Assembly (NCBI GenBank): GCA_019090185.1
Contig: JAHRWJ010000196.1
Coordinates: forward strand, 1-7,588
Origin: Immundisolibacteraceae bacterium
Lineage (GTDB): Bacteria > Pseudomonadota > Gammaproteobacteria > Immundisolibacterales > Immundisolibacteraceae
Direction: 5' to 3'
DNA: 7,588 nucleotides
A model generated the notes under the pieces. The model did no database searches. It was not told the DNA's origin and worked only from the letters and a program-made list of their open reading frames with translations. A program made the translations under genes and the position numbers. Every line of letters starts with the position of its first letter. Positions within the stretch are counted from its first letter, which is position 1. Of the stretch, positions 1-6,088 are shown in pieces.

Positions 1-372
1 GGTGAGCTGAAAGCCTGGTTGGAGCCAATAGAACATTTGTCTGAATTGGCCAGTGGTTCCGGCACTGTTGCTCAAATAGCGGGACGTTGGGAAAAGCTTG
101 ATCGACCGGATTTGACCAACAGACTGCAAATTTGGTTAAGGCTGCTGATCGGAAGCTGCGCCGGACTCGATTCCGTCGGAGGTGAGCCGCTGGGAAAACA
201 CTTGCGGGTGCAGAAAGAGCGGGTAAACTTAGCCGGCCTTTGGCAATTGGTAGATTTGCTTGGGCGCTATGTGAGCAGCGAAAAAATTGTATTGAATAAA
301 AGATTGATGTGGGAGGAATTCTTGCTCTGCTGGCAAGGCCAATGTCTGAAAACGAACCAAAACAAGCGGTAG
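1..372 (+). CDS. holB: DNA polymerase III subunit delta' (C-terminal part, 5' end outside window)
   Basis: This open frame enters from the left edge and ends at TAG 370-372, leaving 123 residues. It matches the C-terminal helical collar domain of the delta' clamp-loader subunit: an alpha-helical region ending in the family's typical close, here LNKRLMWEEFLLCW (compare Asn-x-x-Leu-x-x-Glu-x-x-Leu-Leu-x-Trp in relatives). HolB helps load the beta sliding clamp onto primed DNA in the replisome. The N-terminal AAA+ and zinc-binding parts lie outside the window. Context supports the call: pilZ and a TatD nuclease follow directly, as in pseudomonads and relatives. The last 31 bases overlap pilZ. 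The collar is poorly conserved in sequence, so the assignment rests on the tail motif and the neighbours together. Confidence 0.85.
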   Translation, partial: GELKAWLEPIEHLSELASGSGTVAQIAGRWEKLDRPDLTNRLQIWLRLLIGSCAGLDSVGGEPLGKHLRVQKERVNLAGLWQLVDLLGRYVSSEKIVLNKRLMWEEFLLCWQGQCLKTNQNKR

Positions 373-752
373 ATACAACCGAACCGGTTAAAAAACCTGC
401 TCCACGTCGTAGCGGTCGCCCAGGGGTATTGTCGCTAGCGCTTAAGGACAAAGCTCAGCTGTATAGTTCGTTTATGAGCTATATCCAGCGCGGTGGCCTG
501 TTTATTCCTACCAAGAAACAATACGCCCTTGGTGATGAAATTTTCCTGTTACTGACCCTGCCGGGCGAGACTGCAAAAATGCCTGTGGCCGGTAAGATTA
601 TCTGGATCACACCTGCGGGTGCCCAGGGAGGTAAGGTCGCTGGTATTGGTATTCAATTAGCCGATGAAGACGGTAGCCGTGAAGTGCGCAATAAAATCGA
701 AGCGCTCATCGCCGGCGCATTAAAAAGTAATCGCCCTACCCACACCATGTAA
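342..752 (+). CDS. pilZ: Type IV pilus PilZ-domain protein
   Basis: A 136-residue cytoplasmic protein needed in relatives for type IV pilus biogenesis, acting with the assembly ATPase PilB and, in some species, FimX. The PilZ domain spans about residues 28-125, with core segments GGLFIPT (51-57) and PVAGKIIWITP (81-91), and ends in RPTHTM like pseudomonad PilZ. The second c-di-GMP motif (Asp/Asn-x-Ser-x-x-Gly) is absent: its place holds Tyr-Ile-Gln-Arg-Gly-Gly (47-52), as expected for pilus PilZ, which does not bind the nucleotide in Pseudomonas aeruginosa. The first ~27 residues are a Pro/Arg/Lys-rich extension, making it longer than the roughly 118-residue relative. ATG 342 is chosen over GTG 309 because the extra 11 residues look like read-back into holB. 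It overlaps holB by 31 bases, suggesting translational coupling. Confidence 0.93.
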   Translation: MSENEPKQAVDTTEPVKKPAPRRSGRPGVLSLALKDKAQLYSSFMSYIQRGGLFIPTKKQYALGDEIFLLLTLPGETAKMPVAGKIIWITPAGAQGGKVAGIGIQLADEDGSREVRNKIEALIAGALKSNRPTHTM

Positions 753-802
753 TGTTTTGGCCCGAGGGTTCCCCTGGTGCTGACTAAAGAAACCCCAAAT
801 CC

Positions 803-1585
803 ATGCTTGTAGATTCCCATTGCCACCTTGACCTTATTGACCCCGAATTAGGCGGGGTCGATCACCTGCTGGCTGAAGCGCGGCTGCGTGATGTTGGCCA
901 TTTTCTGTGTGTATCCGTTGGGCTTGAAAATGTCGGGCGGGTTCGTGAGATTGCCAGCCAACATCCCAATGTATTTGCGTCAGCGGGTATTCATCCCAAT
1001 GGGGTGGCCGAACAGCAGATTAGCGCCGAACAACTGTTAGGGCTTGCCAGCTTCGATGAAGTCGTTGCTATTGGTGAAACCGGATTAGATTATTTTCGTA
1101 GCGATAACGCTCAGCAACAGCAACAGCAGATGGCGCTGCACGTCGGTGTTGCCAGGGAGCTTGGCAAACCGTTGATTATCCATATGCGCGATGCGGCTGA
1201 AGATACCTTAACGCTACTCGAAAATGAGAAAGCTGATCAGGTTGGCGGCGTCATGCACTGTTTTGTCGATGATATGGTCTCTGCACAACGGGCGATGGAC
1301 CTGGGGTTTATGATTTCGTTCTCCGGTATCGTCACCTTTAAGAGTGCTAAAGCGCTGCAGCAGGTGGCTCGTCAGATACCGACCGGATCCCTGTTAGTGG
1401 AAACAGATTCGCCCTGGCTTGCGCCGGTGCCCTGGCGCGGAAAGACCAACCAACCCGCTTATGTGCATGACGTAGCTAGCTATCTTGCTGAACTGCGTCA
1501 CGAAGGGTTTGATGAGCTGTCGAAATCGACCAGCGACAACTTTTTTCGACTGTTTAAATTTGCTCAGCGAGACGCCGCGGCTTAA
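803..1585 (+). CDS. ycfH: TatD-family metal-dependent hydrolase (YcfH type)
   Basis: A 260-residue TIM-barrel metallohydrolase of the TatD DNase family; members show 3'-5' exonuclease or DNA-repair-type nuclease activity, though the physiological substrate of the YcfH branch is uncertain. Metal ligands are visible: His6 and His8 in DSHCHLD, Glu92 in GETGLDY, His127 in IIHMRD, His152 in MHCF and Asp202 in ETDSPWLAP. Length and start match the family, since the barrel begins at residue 2. ATG 803 has only weak Shine-Dalgarno character upstream. It follows pilZ by 50 bases with no convincing terminator between, so it is probably co-transcribed with holB-pilZ; the same partnership with holB is seen in E. 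coli, where the gene is ycfH. A run of six glutamines (104-109) sits in a loop after the Glu92 motif. Family certainty is high; the choice between the YcfH and TatD names is less so. Confidence 0.93.
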   Translation: MLVDSHCHLDLIDPELGGVDHLLAEARLRDVGHFLCVSVGLENVGRVREIASQHPNVFASAGIHPNGVAEQQISAEQLLGLASFDEVVAIGETGLDYFRSDNAQQQQQQMALHVGVARELGKPLIIHMRDAAEDTLTLLENEKADQVGGVMHCFVDDMVSAQRAMDLGFMISFSGIVTFKSAKALQQVARQIPTGSLLVETDSPWLAPVPWRGKTNQPAYVHDVASYLAELRHEGFDELSKSTSDNFFRLFKFAQRDAAA

Positions 1586-1601
1586 GAGGACGAGTGGTTG
1601 G

Positions 1602-1617
1602 CCGGGTTGCCGGTTTT
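1602..1617 (+). terminator. Weak candidate terminator after tatD
   Basis: CCGG-GTTG-CCGG (1602-1613) followed by four T could form a 4-bp GC hairpin, extendable by two G-U pairs, 16 bases after the tatD stop. The stem is short for an intrinsic terminator. No better candidate lies in the 74-base convergent gap between tatD and ubiG, so the call is tentative. Confidence 0.25.
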
Positions 1618-1659
1618 AATTGACCGCGTCAACTGAGCCCATAGGTGTTTTACTATTTT

Positions 1660-2367
1660 TTATCCGGCCTTACGTGCGGCTAACAGGTAGTTGACCGATG
1701 TGTCTGATTTAAGGCGGGCGCTGTGGGTCAACGGGTTGTAGCCGAGGCCTCGAATCCGCTTCACCTCAAGTCCCGCTTGTCGGCACCATCGGGATAATTC
1801 AGATGGTCGAATTAATCGTGCGTAATCGTGGGTGCCGTGGGGCAGTATCTGCAATAAGTATTCAGCGGCGACGATAGCCTGGGTAAAGGCCGCCGGGGTT
1901 CGGTTGAGGGTGCCAAAAAACGCCCAGCCTCCAGGTTTCAGCAAATCGGCACAGTCACTAACCACAGAGGCTGGATCGGGCACATGCTCGAGCATTTCCA
2001 TACAGGTAACCTGGTCGAATTGACCCGGTAGTTCAGCCGCTAGTTGCCATGAACCGGTTAGCCGGTAATCCACATTTATGCCCGATTCTAGTCCGTGTAA
2101 TCGGGCGGTTTCGATTGCCTGATCAGCCAGGTCGATGCCAATCACATTGGCGCCTTCTTGGGCTAGAGCTTCACTAAGTACCCCACCGCCACAACCAACA
2201 TCGACCAGCTGTTGACCGCTTAGGTTGGCCCGCTGCATGATGAATTCGACTCGCACCGGGTTGATTTCATGTAGGGTGCGAAGTGGACCCTCAAGATCCC
2301 ACCATTGAGAGGCGTGGTGGTTAAATTTCTCGGTTTCGGCTGGATCGAGATTAATGGTGTCAGTCAA
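1660..2367 (-). CDS. ubiG: Ubiquinone biosynthesis O-methyltransferase UbiG
   Basis: A 235-residue SAM-dependent methyltransferase (E. coli UbiG is about 240) that performs both O-methylations of the ubiquinone ring, acting on polyprenyl-catechol and demethylubiquinone intermediates at the inner face of the cytoplasmic membrane. Visible signatures: N-terminal FNHHASQWWDLEGPLRTLHEINPVR (key residues Trp22-Trp23 and Leu-His-x-Ile-Asn-Pro, 32-37), SAM motif I VDVGCGGG (55-62), acidic Asp79 after motif II, MEMLEHVPDP (123-132), and the C-terminal GLGYNP (207-212). The start is TTG at 2367: an in-frame stop (the hemH stop) lies only one codon upstream and the next Met, residue 44, would delete the signature N-terminus. 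A GGAG at 2377-2380 sits 9 bases ahead. Only 3 bases separate it from hemH, so translational coupling is likely. Its common gammaproteobacterial neighbour gph is not here. Confidence 0.96.
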   Translation of the reverse strand: MTDTINLDPAETEKFNHHASQWWDLEGPLRTLHEINPVRVEFIMQRANLSGQQLVDVGCGGGVLSEALAQEGANVIGIDLADQAIETARLHGLESGINVDYRLTGSWQLAAELPGQFDQVTCMEMLEHVPDPASVVSDCADLLKPGGWAFFGTLNRTPAAFTQAIVAAEYLLQILPHGTHDYARLIRPSELSRWCRQAGLEVKRIRGLGYNPLTHSARLKSDTSVNYLLAARKAG

Positions 2368-2370
2368 AAT

Positions 2371-3348
2371 TTAGTGCTCCAAAGGCGGTGGCAAAAGCAT
2401 ATCAGCCATCGCTTCGATCCAGGGGGGTGAGTCGTTGAGGGCGGCAATATAGCGAAATTGTTCGCCACCGTCAGCCAGAAACTGCTCCTGGAGCTGAACG
2501 CTAATCTCTTCCAGGGTTTCCAGGCAGTCGGCGCTAAAGCCTGGGCAGACCACATCGAGTTTTTTAATGCCGCCGCTAGCCAGCTCGGCAGTGACATCGG
2601 TTGTTGATGGTCCGATCCAGCGCGCGCGGCCAAAGCGGGACTGATAACTCAGCGTGTAGTCAGCAGATTCTAAATTTAATGCTTCAACCAAGGCTGCGGT
2701 GGTTTGCTCACAGTGGTCCTGATAAGGATCGCCTCGGCGTATAGAACGCTCCGGTAGACCATGAAATGAGATCAACAGATGGTCTCCACGGCCGTGGAGT
2801 TGCCAATGGCTCTCAATGGTAGTTTTTAGTGCCTGAATATAGCTGGGGTGGGCTGGGTAACTGTCGGTAATCGTGACTAAGGGGTCATTGCCGACAATCT
2901 GCTCGATCAGCCTGCGCGAGCTTAGGCTGGTACTGTTAGCAAACTGGGGATATTGCAGCATGATTTGCACCTGGTCACATTGTTGGCGCAGGTGTTCAAG
3001 TTCTACCGCAATCGACGGAGTGCCATAGCGCATCGCCGAGACCACTTTGGTCTGATGACCTTGATCGCAACAATGTTTCTCAAGTGCCTGCGCCTGGCGC
3101 TGGCTAATGGCGACCAAAGGTGAACCCTGATCAGACCATATGGATTGATATAGCTGGGCGACTACCGGGGCGCGGCGTGGGGCGATCACCCATTTAAGTA
3201 AGGGTAGCCATAGTAGCCGTGGTAGCTCGACCACGTAGGGGTCGCTTAAAAATTCAATGAGCCAATCGGCGACACCAGCTGCCGTGGCTGAGGCTGGGCT
3301 GCCCAAATTGACCAGCAGAATTCCCTGTTTTGTCGGTTTATGGGTCAT
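2371..3348 (-). CDS. hemH: Ferrochelatase
   Basis: A 325-residue ferrochelatase, the enzyme that inserts Fe2+ into protoporphyrin IX in the last step of protohaem synthesis, in the cytoplasm or peripherally at the inner membrane. Landmarks in order: GILLVNLGSP near the N-terminus (9-18), FLSDPYVVELP (33-43), SAMRYG (104-109), QYPQFANST (132-140, usually QYPQYS), SFHGLPER with catalytic His196 (194-201), SYQSRFGRARWIGPSTTD (234-251), and CPGFSADCLETLEEI with the conserved Glu277 (268-282). Length agrees with the E. coli enzyme (320). I see no C-terminal extension, and the few cysteines are not clearly arranged as an iron-sulphur ligand set. ATG 3348 is chosen because NLGSP falls at the usual distance; the Shine-Dalgarno is poor. 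It is first of a two-gene unit with ubiG and divergent from the MscS gene. Confidence 0.96.
   Translation of the reverse strand: MTHKPTKQGILLVNLGSPASATAAGVADWLIEFLSDPYVVELPRLLWLPLLKWVIAPRRAPVVAQLYQSIWSDQGSPLVAISQRQAQALEKHCCDQGHQTKVVSAMRYGTPSIAVELEHLRQQCDQVQIMLQYPQFANSTSLSSRRLIEQIVGNDPLVTITDSYPAHPSYIQALKTTIESHWQLHGRGDHLLISFHGLPERSIRRGDPYQDHCEQTTAALVEALNLESADYTLSYQSRFGRARWIGPSTTDVTAELASGGIKKLDVVCPGFSADCLETLEEISVQLQEQFLADGGEQFRYIAALNDSPPWIEAMADMLLPPPLEH
2377..2380 (-). promoter_or_regulatory. Ribosome binding site that fixes the ubiG TTG start
   Basis: On the minus strand GGAG lies inside the last codons of hemH, 9 bases before TTG 2367. With the in-frame hemH stop at 2373-2371, it leaves TTG (or, less likely, the ATT codon at 2370-2368) as the only workable start for full-length UbiG. 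Confidence 0.6.
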
Positions 3349-3519
3349 CAGGTAAGAAAGACGCCGTGTGGCTTAATTCAAAGAAGTGATATTCGTTTGA
3401 TATATTCTATGCAATCCCTGCCTATTTAGCCGGATCGAAAACATCATCGGTTTTGTTGTTGAATTATTTAACCTGACCCATCAACAGAAATCACTTATTG
3501 ACCATTACTGAGATTGAAA
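3349..3519. promoter_or_regulatory. Divergent intergenic region between hemH and the MscS-family gene
   Basis: 171 AT-richer bases separate the divergent starts of hemH (minus) and the channel gene (plus), so promoters for both must lie here or within the flanking genes. No coding frame is supported. The AT-rich block at 3395-3410 is the most promoter-like stretch on either strand: it reads TGATATATT on plus and TAGAAT (3409-3404) on minus. Confidence 0.5.
3377..3406 (+). promoter_or_regulatory. Candidate extended -10 promoter for the MscS-family gene
   Basis: TGA-TATATT (3398-3406) fits the extended -10 pattern TGnTATAAT with one mismatch. TTCAAA at 3377-3382 is a 4/6 match to TTGACA with an 18-base spacer. 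Transcription would begin near 3413, giving a leader of about 107 bases. The assignment is by motif only. Confidence 0.3.
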
Positions 3520-4632
3520 ATGTTGGCCCAACTTAGGAATCAAATAGCTTACTTAGCCGGTAATCAAAGCTGGGTACTGCAGGTATTCATCATCCTACTG
3601 GTGATGTTGATCGCCGGCTATATTCAGCGCCGAGCTTTTCAAAAATTTTTGACTGGCGCTCAGCGTACCCGCACACCTTGGGACGATGCGGTAATAAACG
3701 CCCTACAGCGGCCGTTAACCTGGTTAATTTGGGGACTGGGGCTGTTGCTGGCGTTGCAGATTTTGTCTGCTGAAACCGATCTGGTTTTGACCAGTGCCCT
3801 TGATCCGGTTCGAGATTTGAGCGTTATTGGATTGTTAGTCTGGTTTTTGCTTCGATTAATTCGGGCGATTGAAGTGAATATTCTCGACCCTGATATGGAT
3901 ACCGGTGAAGCCCTTGATGAAACCACCTGGGGAGCGCTCAGCAAGTTGTTGCGCGCAGCGGTGTTTATCACCGCCGGTTTGGTGGTATTACAAACCATGG
4001 GTATTAGTATCTCCGGGGTGCTGGCGTTTGGCGGGGTTGGTGGTATAGCGGTTGGTTTTGCTGCCCGGGATTTATTGGCCAATTTTTTTGGTGGCGCGAT
4101 GATCTATATGGACAAGCCGTTTCGGGTTGGCGACTGGATTCGCTCTCCAGATCGGGAGATAGAAGGCACCGTGGAACACATTGGTTGGCGGCTGACTCGA
4201 ATTCGTACCTTTGACCAGCGACCGCTTTATATTCCCAATTCGTTGTTTGCGACCATTGCGTTGGAGAACCCGTCGCGGATGATTAATCGGCGCATCTACG
4301 AAACCCTTGGCATTCGTTATGACGATGCCAGCGTGTTACCCGGAATACTGGCTGGTGTCAGAACCATGCTGAAGGAGCACCCGGAGATCGATACCGGTAA
4401 AACATTGATGGTCAACTTCAATGCCTTCGCACCATCCTCCCTGGATTTCTTCGTTTACACCTTTACCAAAACCACCGATTGGGTTCGCTTTCATGAAATC
4501 AAAGAAGAGGTGTTGTTAAAAATTAACGACATTATCGTGGCTGAGGGTGCACAGGCGGCATTTCCAACCTCGACGGTGCATATTGCCAACCTAGCCGCAG
4601 AGCAGCCTTCGTTGGACTCGCTCACTGGTTAG
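3520..4632 (+). CDS. MscS-family mechanosensitive channel, YnaI-like
   Basis: A 370-residue inner-membrane protein of the small-conductance mechanosensitive channel family, which opens under membrane tension to release solutes during hypo-osmotic shock. Hydrophobic helices are seen at about 17-37, 64-83, 98-118 and 145-162, then the pore-lining TM3 at about 164-192, rich in Gly and Ala (GGVGGIAVGFAARDLLANFF). The beta domain follows, with DKPFRVGDWI (198-207), EGTVEHIGWRLTRIRTFD (215-232) and PLYIPNSLF (235-243), then the alpha/beta vestibule to about 345. Four helices before TM3 and the GWRLTRIRTFDQRPLYIPN stretch resemble E. coli YnaI rather than the three-helix MscS. ATG 3520 is preferred, with TGAG at 3509-3512; TTG 3514 would add two residues. 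The Sel1-repeat gene follows after 94 bases on the same strand. Confidence 0.93.
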   Translation: MLAQLRNQIAYLAGNQSWVLQVFIILLVMLIAGYIQRRAFQKFLTGAQRTRTPWDDAVINALQRPLTWLIWGLGLLLALQILSAETDLVLTSALDPVRDLSVIGLLVWFLLRLIRAIEVNILDPDMDTGEALDETTWGALSKLLRAAVFITAGLVVLQTMGISISGVLAFGGVGGIAVGFAARDLLANFFGGAMIYMDKPFRVGDWIRSPDREIEGTVEHIGWRLTRIRTFDQRPLYIPNSLFATIALENPSRMINRRIYETLGIRYDDASVLPGILAGVRTMLKEHPEIDTGKTLMVNFNAFAPSSLDFFVYTFTKTTDWVRFHEIKEEVLLKINDIIVAEGAQAAFPTSTVHIANLAAEQPSLDSLTG

Positions 4633-4698
4633 TCGGCAATAACCGGGGCGTTGTTTAGACCACCGAGACCGTTAAGCTAAGCAGGATTAGGCCGATAG

Positions 4699-4721
4699 CT
4701 ACCTCCAGTAAACTCAGGTGG
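4699..4721 (+). promoter_or_regulatory. Ribosome binding site of the Sel1 gene, with a possible sequestering hairpin
   Basis: AGGTGG (4716-4721) lies 5 bases before ATG 4727 and decides that start over GTG 4718 and GTG 4724, which fall inside or too close to it. Bases 4699-4704 (CTACCT) can pair with 4716-4721 (six pairs, one G-U) around an 11-base loop, which would mask the site in the RNA. The binding site itself is firm; the hairpin is speculative. Confidence 0.45.
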
Positions 4722-4726
4722 AAGTG

Positions 4727-5854
4727 ATGAAAAATCGGCTTATCTTTATCGGGCTCGGACTGTTGTTAGGGCCTTCACTGCAGGCAGATACTTTTGATGA
4801 TGCGGTATCTGCCTACAACAGCGGTCATTTTAGCGCCGCCAAACAACTCGTTAATCAATTAGGTGTTGACGATACTCGGGCTCCCGAGCTACGCGACGCC
4901 ATTGACATTGCGATCATTAAGGCCAAGCAGAACAAAGAATATGCGCTTTCCGTTGGTGAGATGGAACAGCAGGGCGAAGTGATACGCACGCTGGACGATC
5001 CCGAAATGATGCGGCAGTTATTTGAAGAGCTGGATCGTTCGTCGGATCGCTTTGTCAGTGAACAGTTAAACAACCAGTCATCCCCCGGTTCTAATATTGC
5101 CAACGGCGAATTGACTGTAGAGCAGGAACTGGCTCGACTGAAAGCAAAAATGAATGGTCAATCCCTTAACGCTCAGGTCGATGCTAGCAACCAACTCGGT
5201 GATGGAAGCCAGCAGGAGCAAGTACCAGCAGCGCCATTGCAAACCCAATGTATGAGCAATACTCAGATTAAAAAATACTTCACTGAGGCGCGTTCTGAGG
5301 CCGCCGCGTTCGCCATGGACAAAGCCCGAGCAATTGCCAAAGCCAACGAAATTCGTCAGCAGCGGGCAGTGGCTCGTGCGCGACTGGAAATTACCGAGCA
5401 ACTGACCCTCTCTATTCGTCGCGATCTGGATGGTCGTTTTAAAAATGAAGTAGCCGCACGGGTTGAGGCGGTGCTAGCCGGTAAAATGGTCGCCCAACGA
5501 GAGCAACTTGCCGAAAATGACATCGCAGTCGGCGTTAGCCCAGGTATGCCCGCATTACCAGGCCATGCTGAGTATTTACTAGCCCAGCGTTATGCCGCTG
5601 GTCAAGGCCTGTTCAATCAGGCGGATAGGGGACTTGGCTGGCTTCATCTGGCTGCAGAAAAAGGCTATGTGCAGGCCCAATATGAGCTTGGTACCTATTA
5701 TTTTCAGGGTAGTGATTTCAGGCAGCCGGACTTCGCCGCAGCCACGCGATGGTGGCAACTGGCCAAGGATAATCATCATGCCGATGCCTTGGCCGCACTG
5801 GCGATGATTAAACAACGAATTACGTCGGGCCCGTTAGCGGCGGCAATACGCTGA
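4727..5854 (+). CDS. Secreted Sel1-repeat protein of unknown function
   Basis: A 375-residue protein not recognised as a named family. Residues 1-20 form a Sec signal peptide: MKNR, a hydrophobic core, then a likely cleavage after SLQA before DTFDD, implying a periplasmic protein. Residues 22-45 look helical and repeat-like (FDDAVSAYNSGHFSAAKQL resembles a TPR/Sel1 helix pair). About 115-175 is Gln/Ser/Asn-rich and probably disordered. About 180-265 is Ala/Arg/Glu-rich and probably a long helix or coiled coil. About 280-352 holds two Sel1-like repeats (AEYLLAQRYAAGQG; EKGYVQAQYELGTYYFQG; ATRWWQLAKDNHHADAL). The mature protein has a single cysteine (175), so no disulphide within one chain. ATG 4727 is chosen because it begins the signal peptide and has AGGTGG 5 bases upstream. 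Sel1 repeats mediate protein contacts; the partner is unknown. It follows the MscS-family gene on the same strand, so joint transcription is possible. Confidence 0.85.
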   Translation: MKNRLIFIGLGLLLGPSLQADTFDDAVSAYNSGHFSAAKQLVNQLGVDDTRAPELRDAIDIAIIKAKQNKEYALSVGEMEQQGEVIRTLDDPEMMRQLFEELDRSSDRFVSEQLNNQSSPGSNIANGELTVEQELARLKAKMNGQSLNAQVDASNQLGDGSQQEQVPAAPLQTQCMSNTQIKKYFTEARSEAAAFAMDKARAIAKANEIRQQRAVARARLEITEQLTLSIRRDLDGRFKNEVAARVEAVLAGKMVAQREQLAENDIAVGVSPGMPALPGHAEYLLAQRYAAGQGLFNQADRGLGWLHLAAEKGYVQAQYELGTYYFQGSDFRQPDFAAATRWWQLAKDNHHADALAALAMIKQRITSGPLAAAIR

Positions 5855-5860
5855 ATTTAT

Positions 5861-5872
5861 CGGTAATTACCG
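5861..5872. repeat. 12-bp perfect palindrome just after the Sel1 gene
   Basis: CGGTAATTACCG is its own reverse complement and begins 7 bases after the stop codon. As RNA it allows only a 4-bp stem with an AATT loop and no T-run follows, so it is not a credible intrinsic terminator. A palindrome of this size is expected about once or twice by chance in a window this long. Confidence 0.3.
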
Positions 5873-5960
5873 GCATACCCTAGTCTGGTTGTCTGGGTTT
5901 TGAGGTTGGTCGATCGCTTAACTGTTGCGGTTTAGCCTACCCTCGTTTTCACCTTTTATT

Positions 5961-6080
5961 GTTTATTCAGCAGTGCTGCGGATCGAGTGGGTGACACAAT
6001 AAATCTGGGCTCGGTTGCAACGACCACGCCACTGTTAAACTCGCTCTATTAATAACTTCAATCGCTACCGCTGAATAAAC
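5961..6080. repeat. 11-bp perfect inverted repeat in the dinF leader (outer pair)
   Basis: GTTTATTCAGC (5961-5971) is the exact reverse complement of GCTGAATAAAC (6070-6080), 98 bases apart. The right arm ends 7 bases before the dinF start and shares its last base with the right arm of a second inverted repeat. The region between codes for nothing recognisable. The ends show no obvious target-site duplication, arguing against a small transposon. Confidence 0.6.
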
Positions 6081-6088
6081 GAGTTTAA
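6035..6088. repeat. 9-bp perfect inverted repeat reaching the dinF start codon (inner pair)
   Basis: TTAAACTCG (6035-6043) is the exact reverse complement of CGAGTTTAA (6080-6088), with 36 bases between. The right arm includes the weak GAG ribosome-binding element (6081-6083) and the A of ATG 6088, so pairing in the RNA would cover the translation start. Two more G-U pairs could extend it into the start codon. Confidence 0.55.

Noticed and set aside
229..3560. Octamer TTAGCCGG on the plus strand four times (229, 2058, 3426, 3553) and never as its reverse complement, suggesting an uptake or Chi-like signal.
   Set aside because: Two of the four are in-frame Leu-Ala-Gly codons, as are two near-copies CTAGCCGG at about 5475 and 7102. 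After allowing for the many octamers possible, four copies are not compelling.
2058..3565. 13-base direct repeat TTAGCCGGTAATC at 2058-2070 and 3553-3565.
   Set aside because: About one 13-base match is expected by chance in a window of this size, and both copies lie in unrelated coding sequence.
3660..4082. Long open frame antisense to the MscS-family gene.
   Set aside because: Ser/Asn/Thr-rich composition with no recognisable motif, and lies wholly opposite a well-supported channel gene; a shadow frame.
5961..6080. The 11-bp inverted repeat as the ends of a MITE or as an integron attC site.
   Set aside because: No target-site duplication flanks it, and the arm orientation (GTTTATT...AATAAAC) is opposite to attC core order; no integrase gene is nearby.
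5855..6087. LexA (SOS) box upstream of dinF.
   Set aside because: CTGT occurs (for example near 6032-6036) but never with ACAG at the required 8-base spacing, and lexA is not adjacent.
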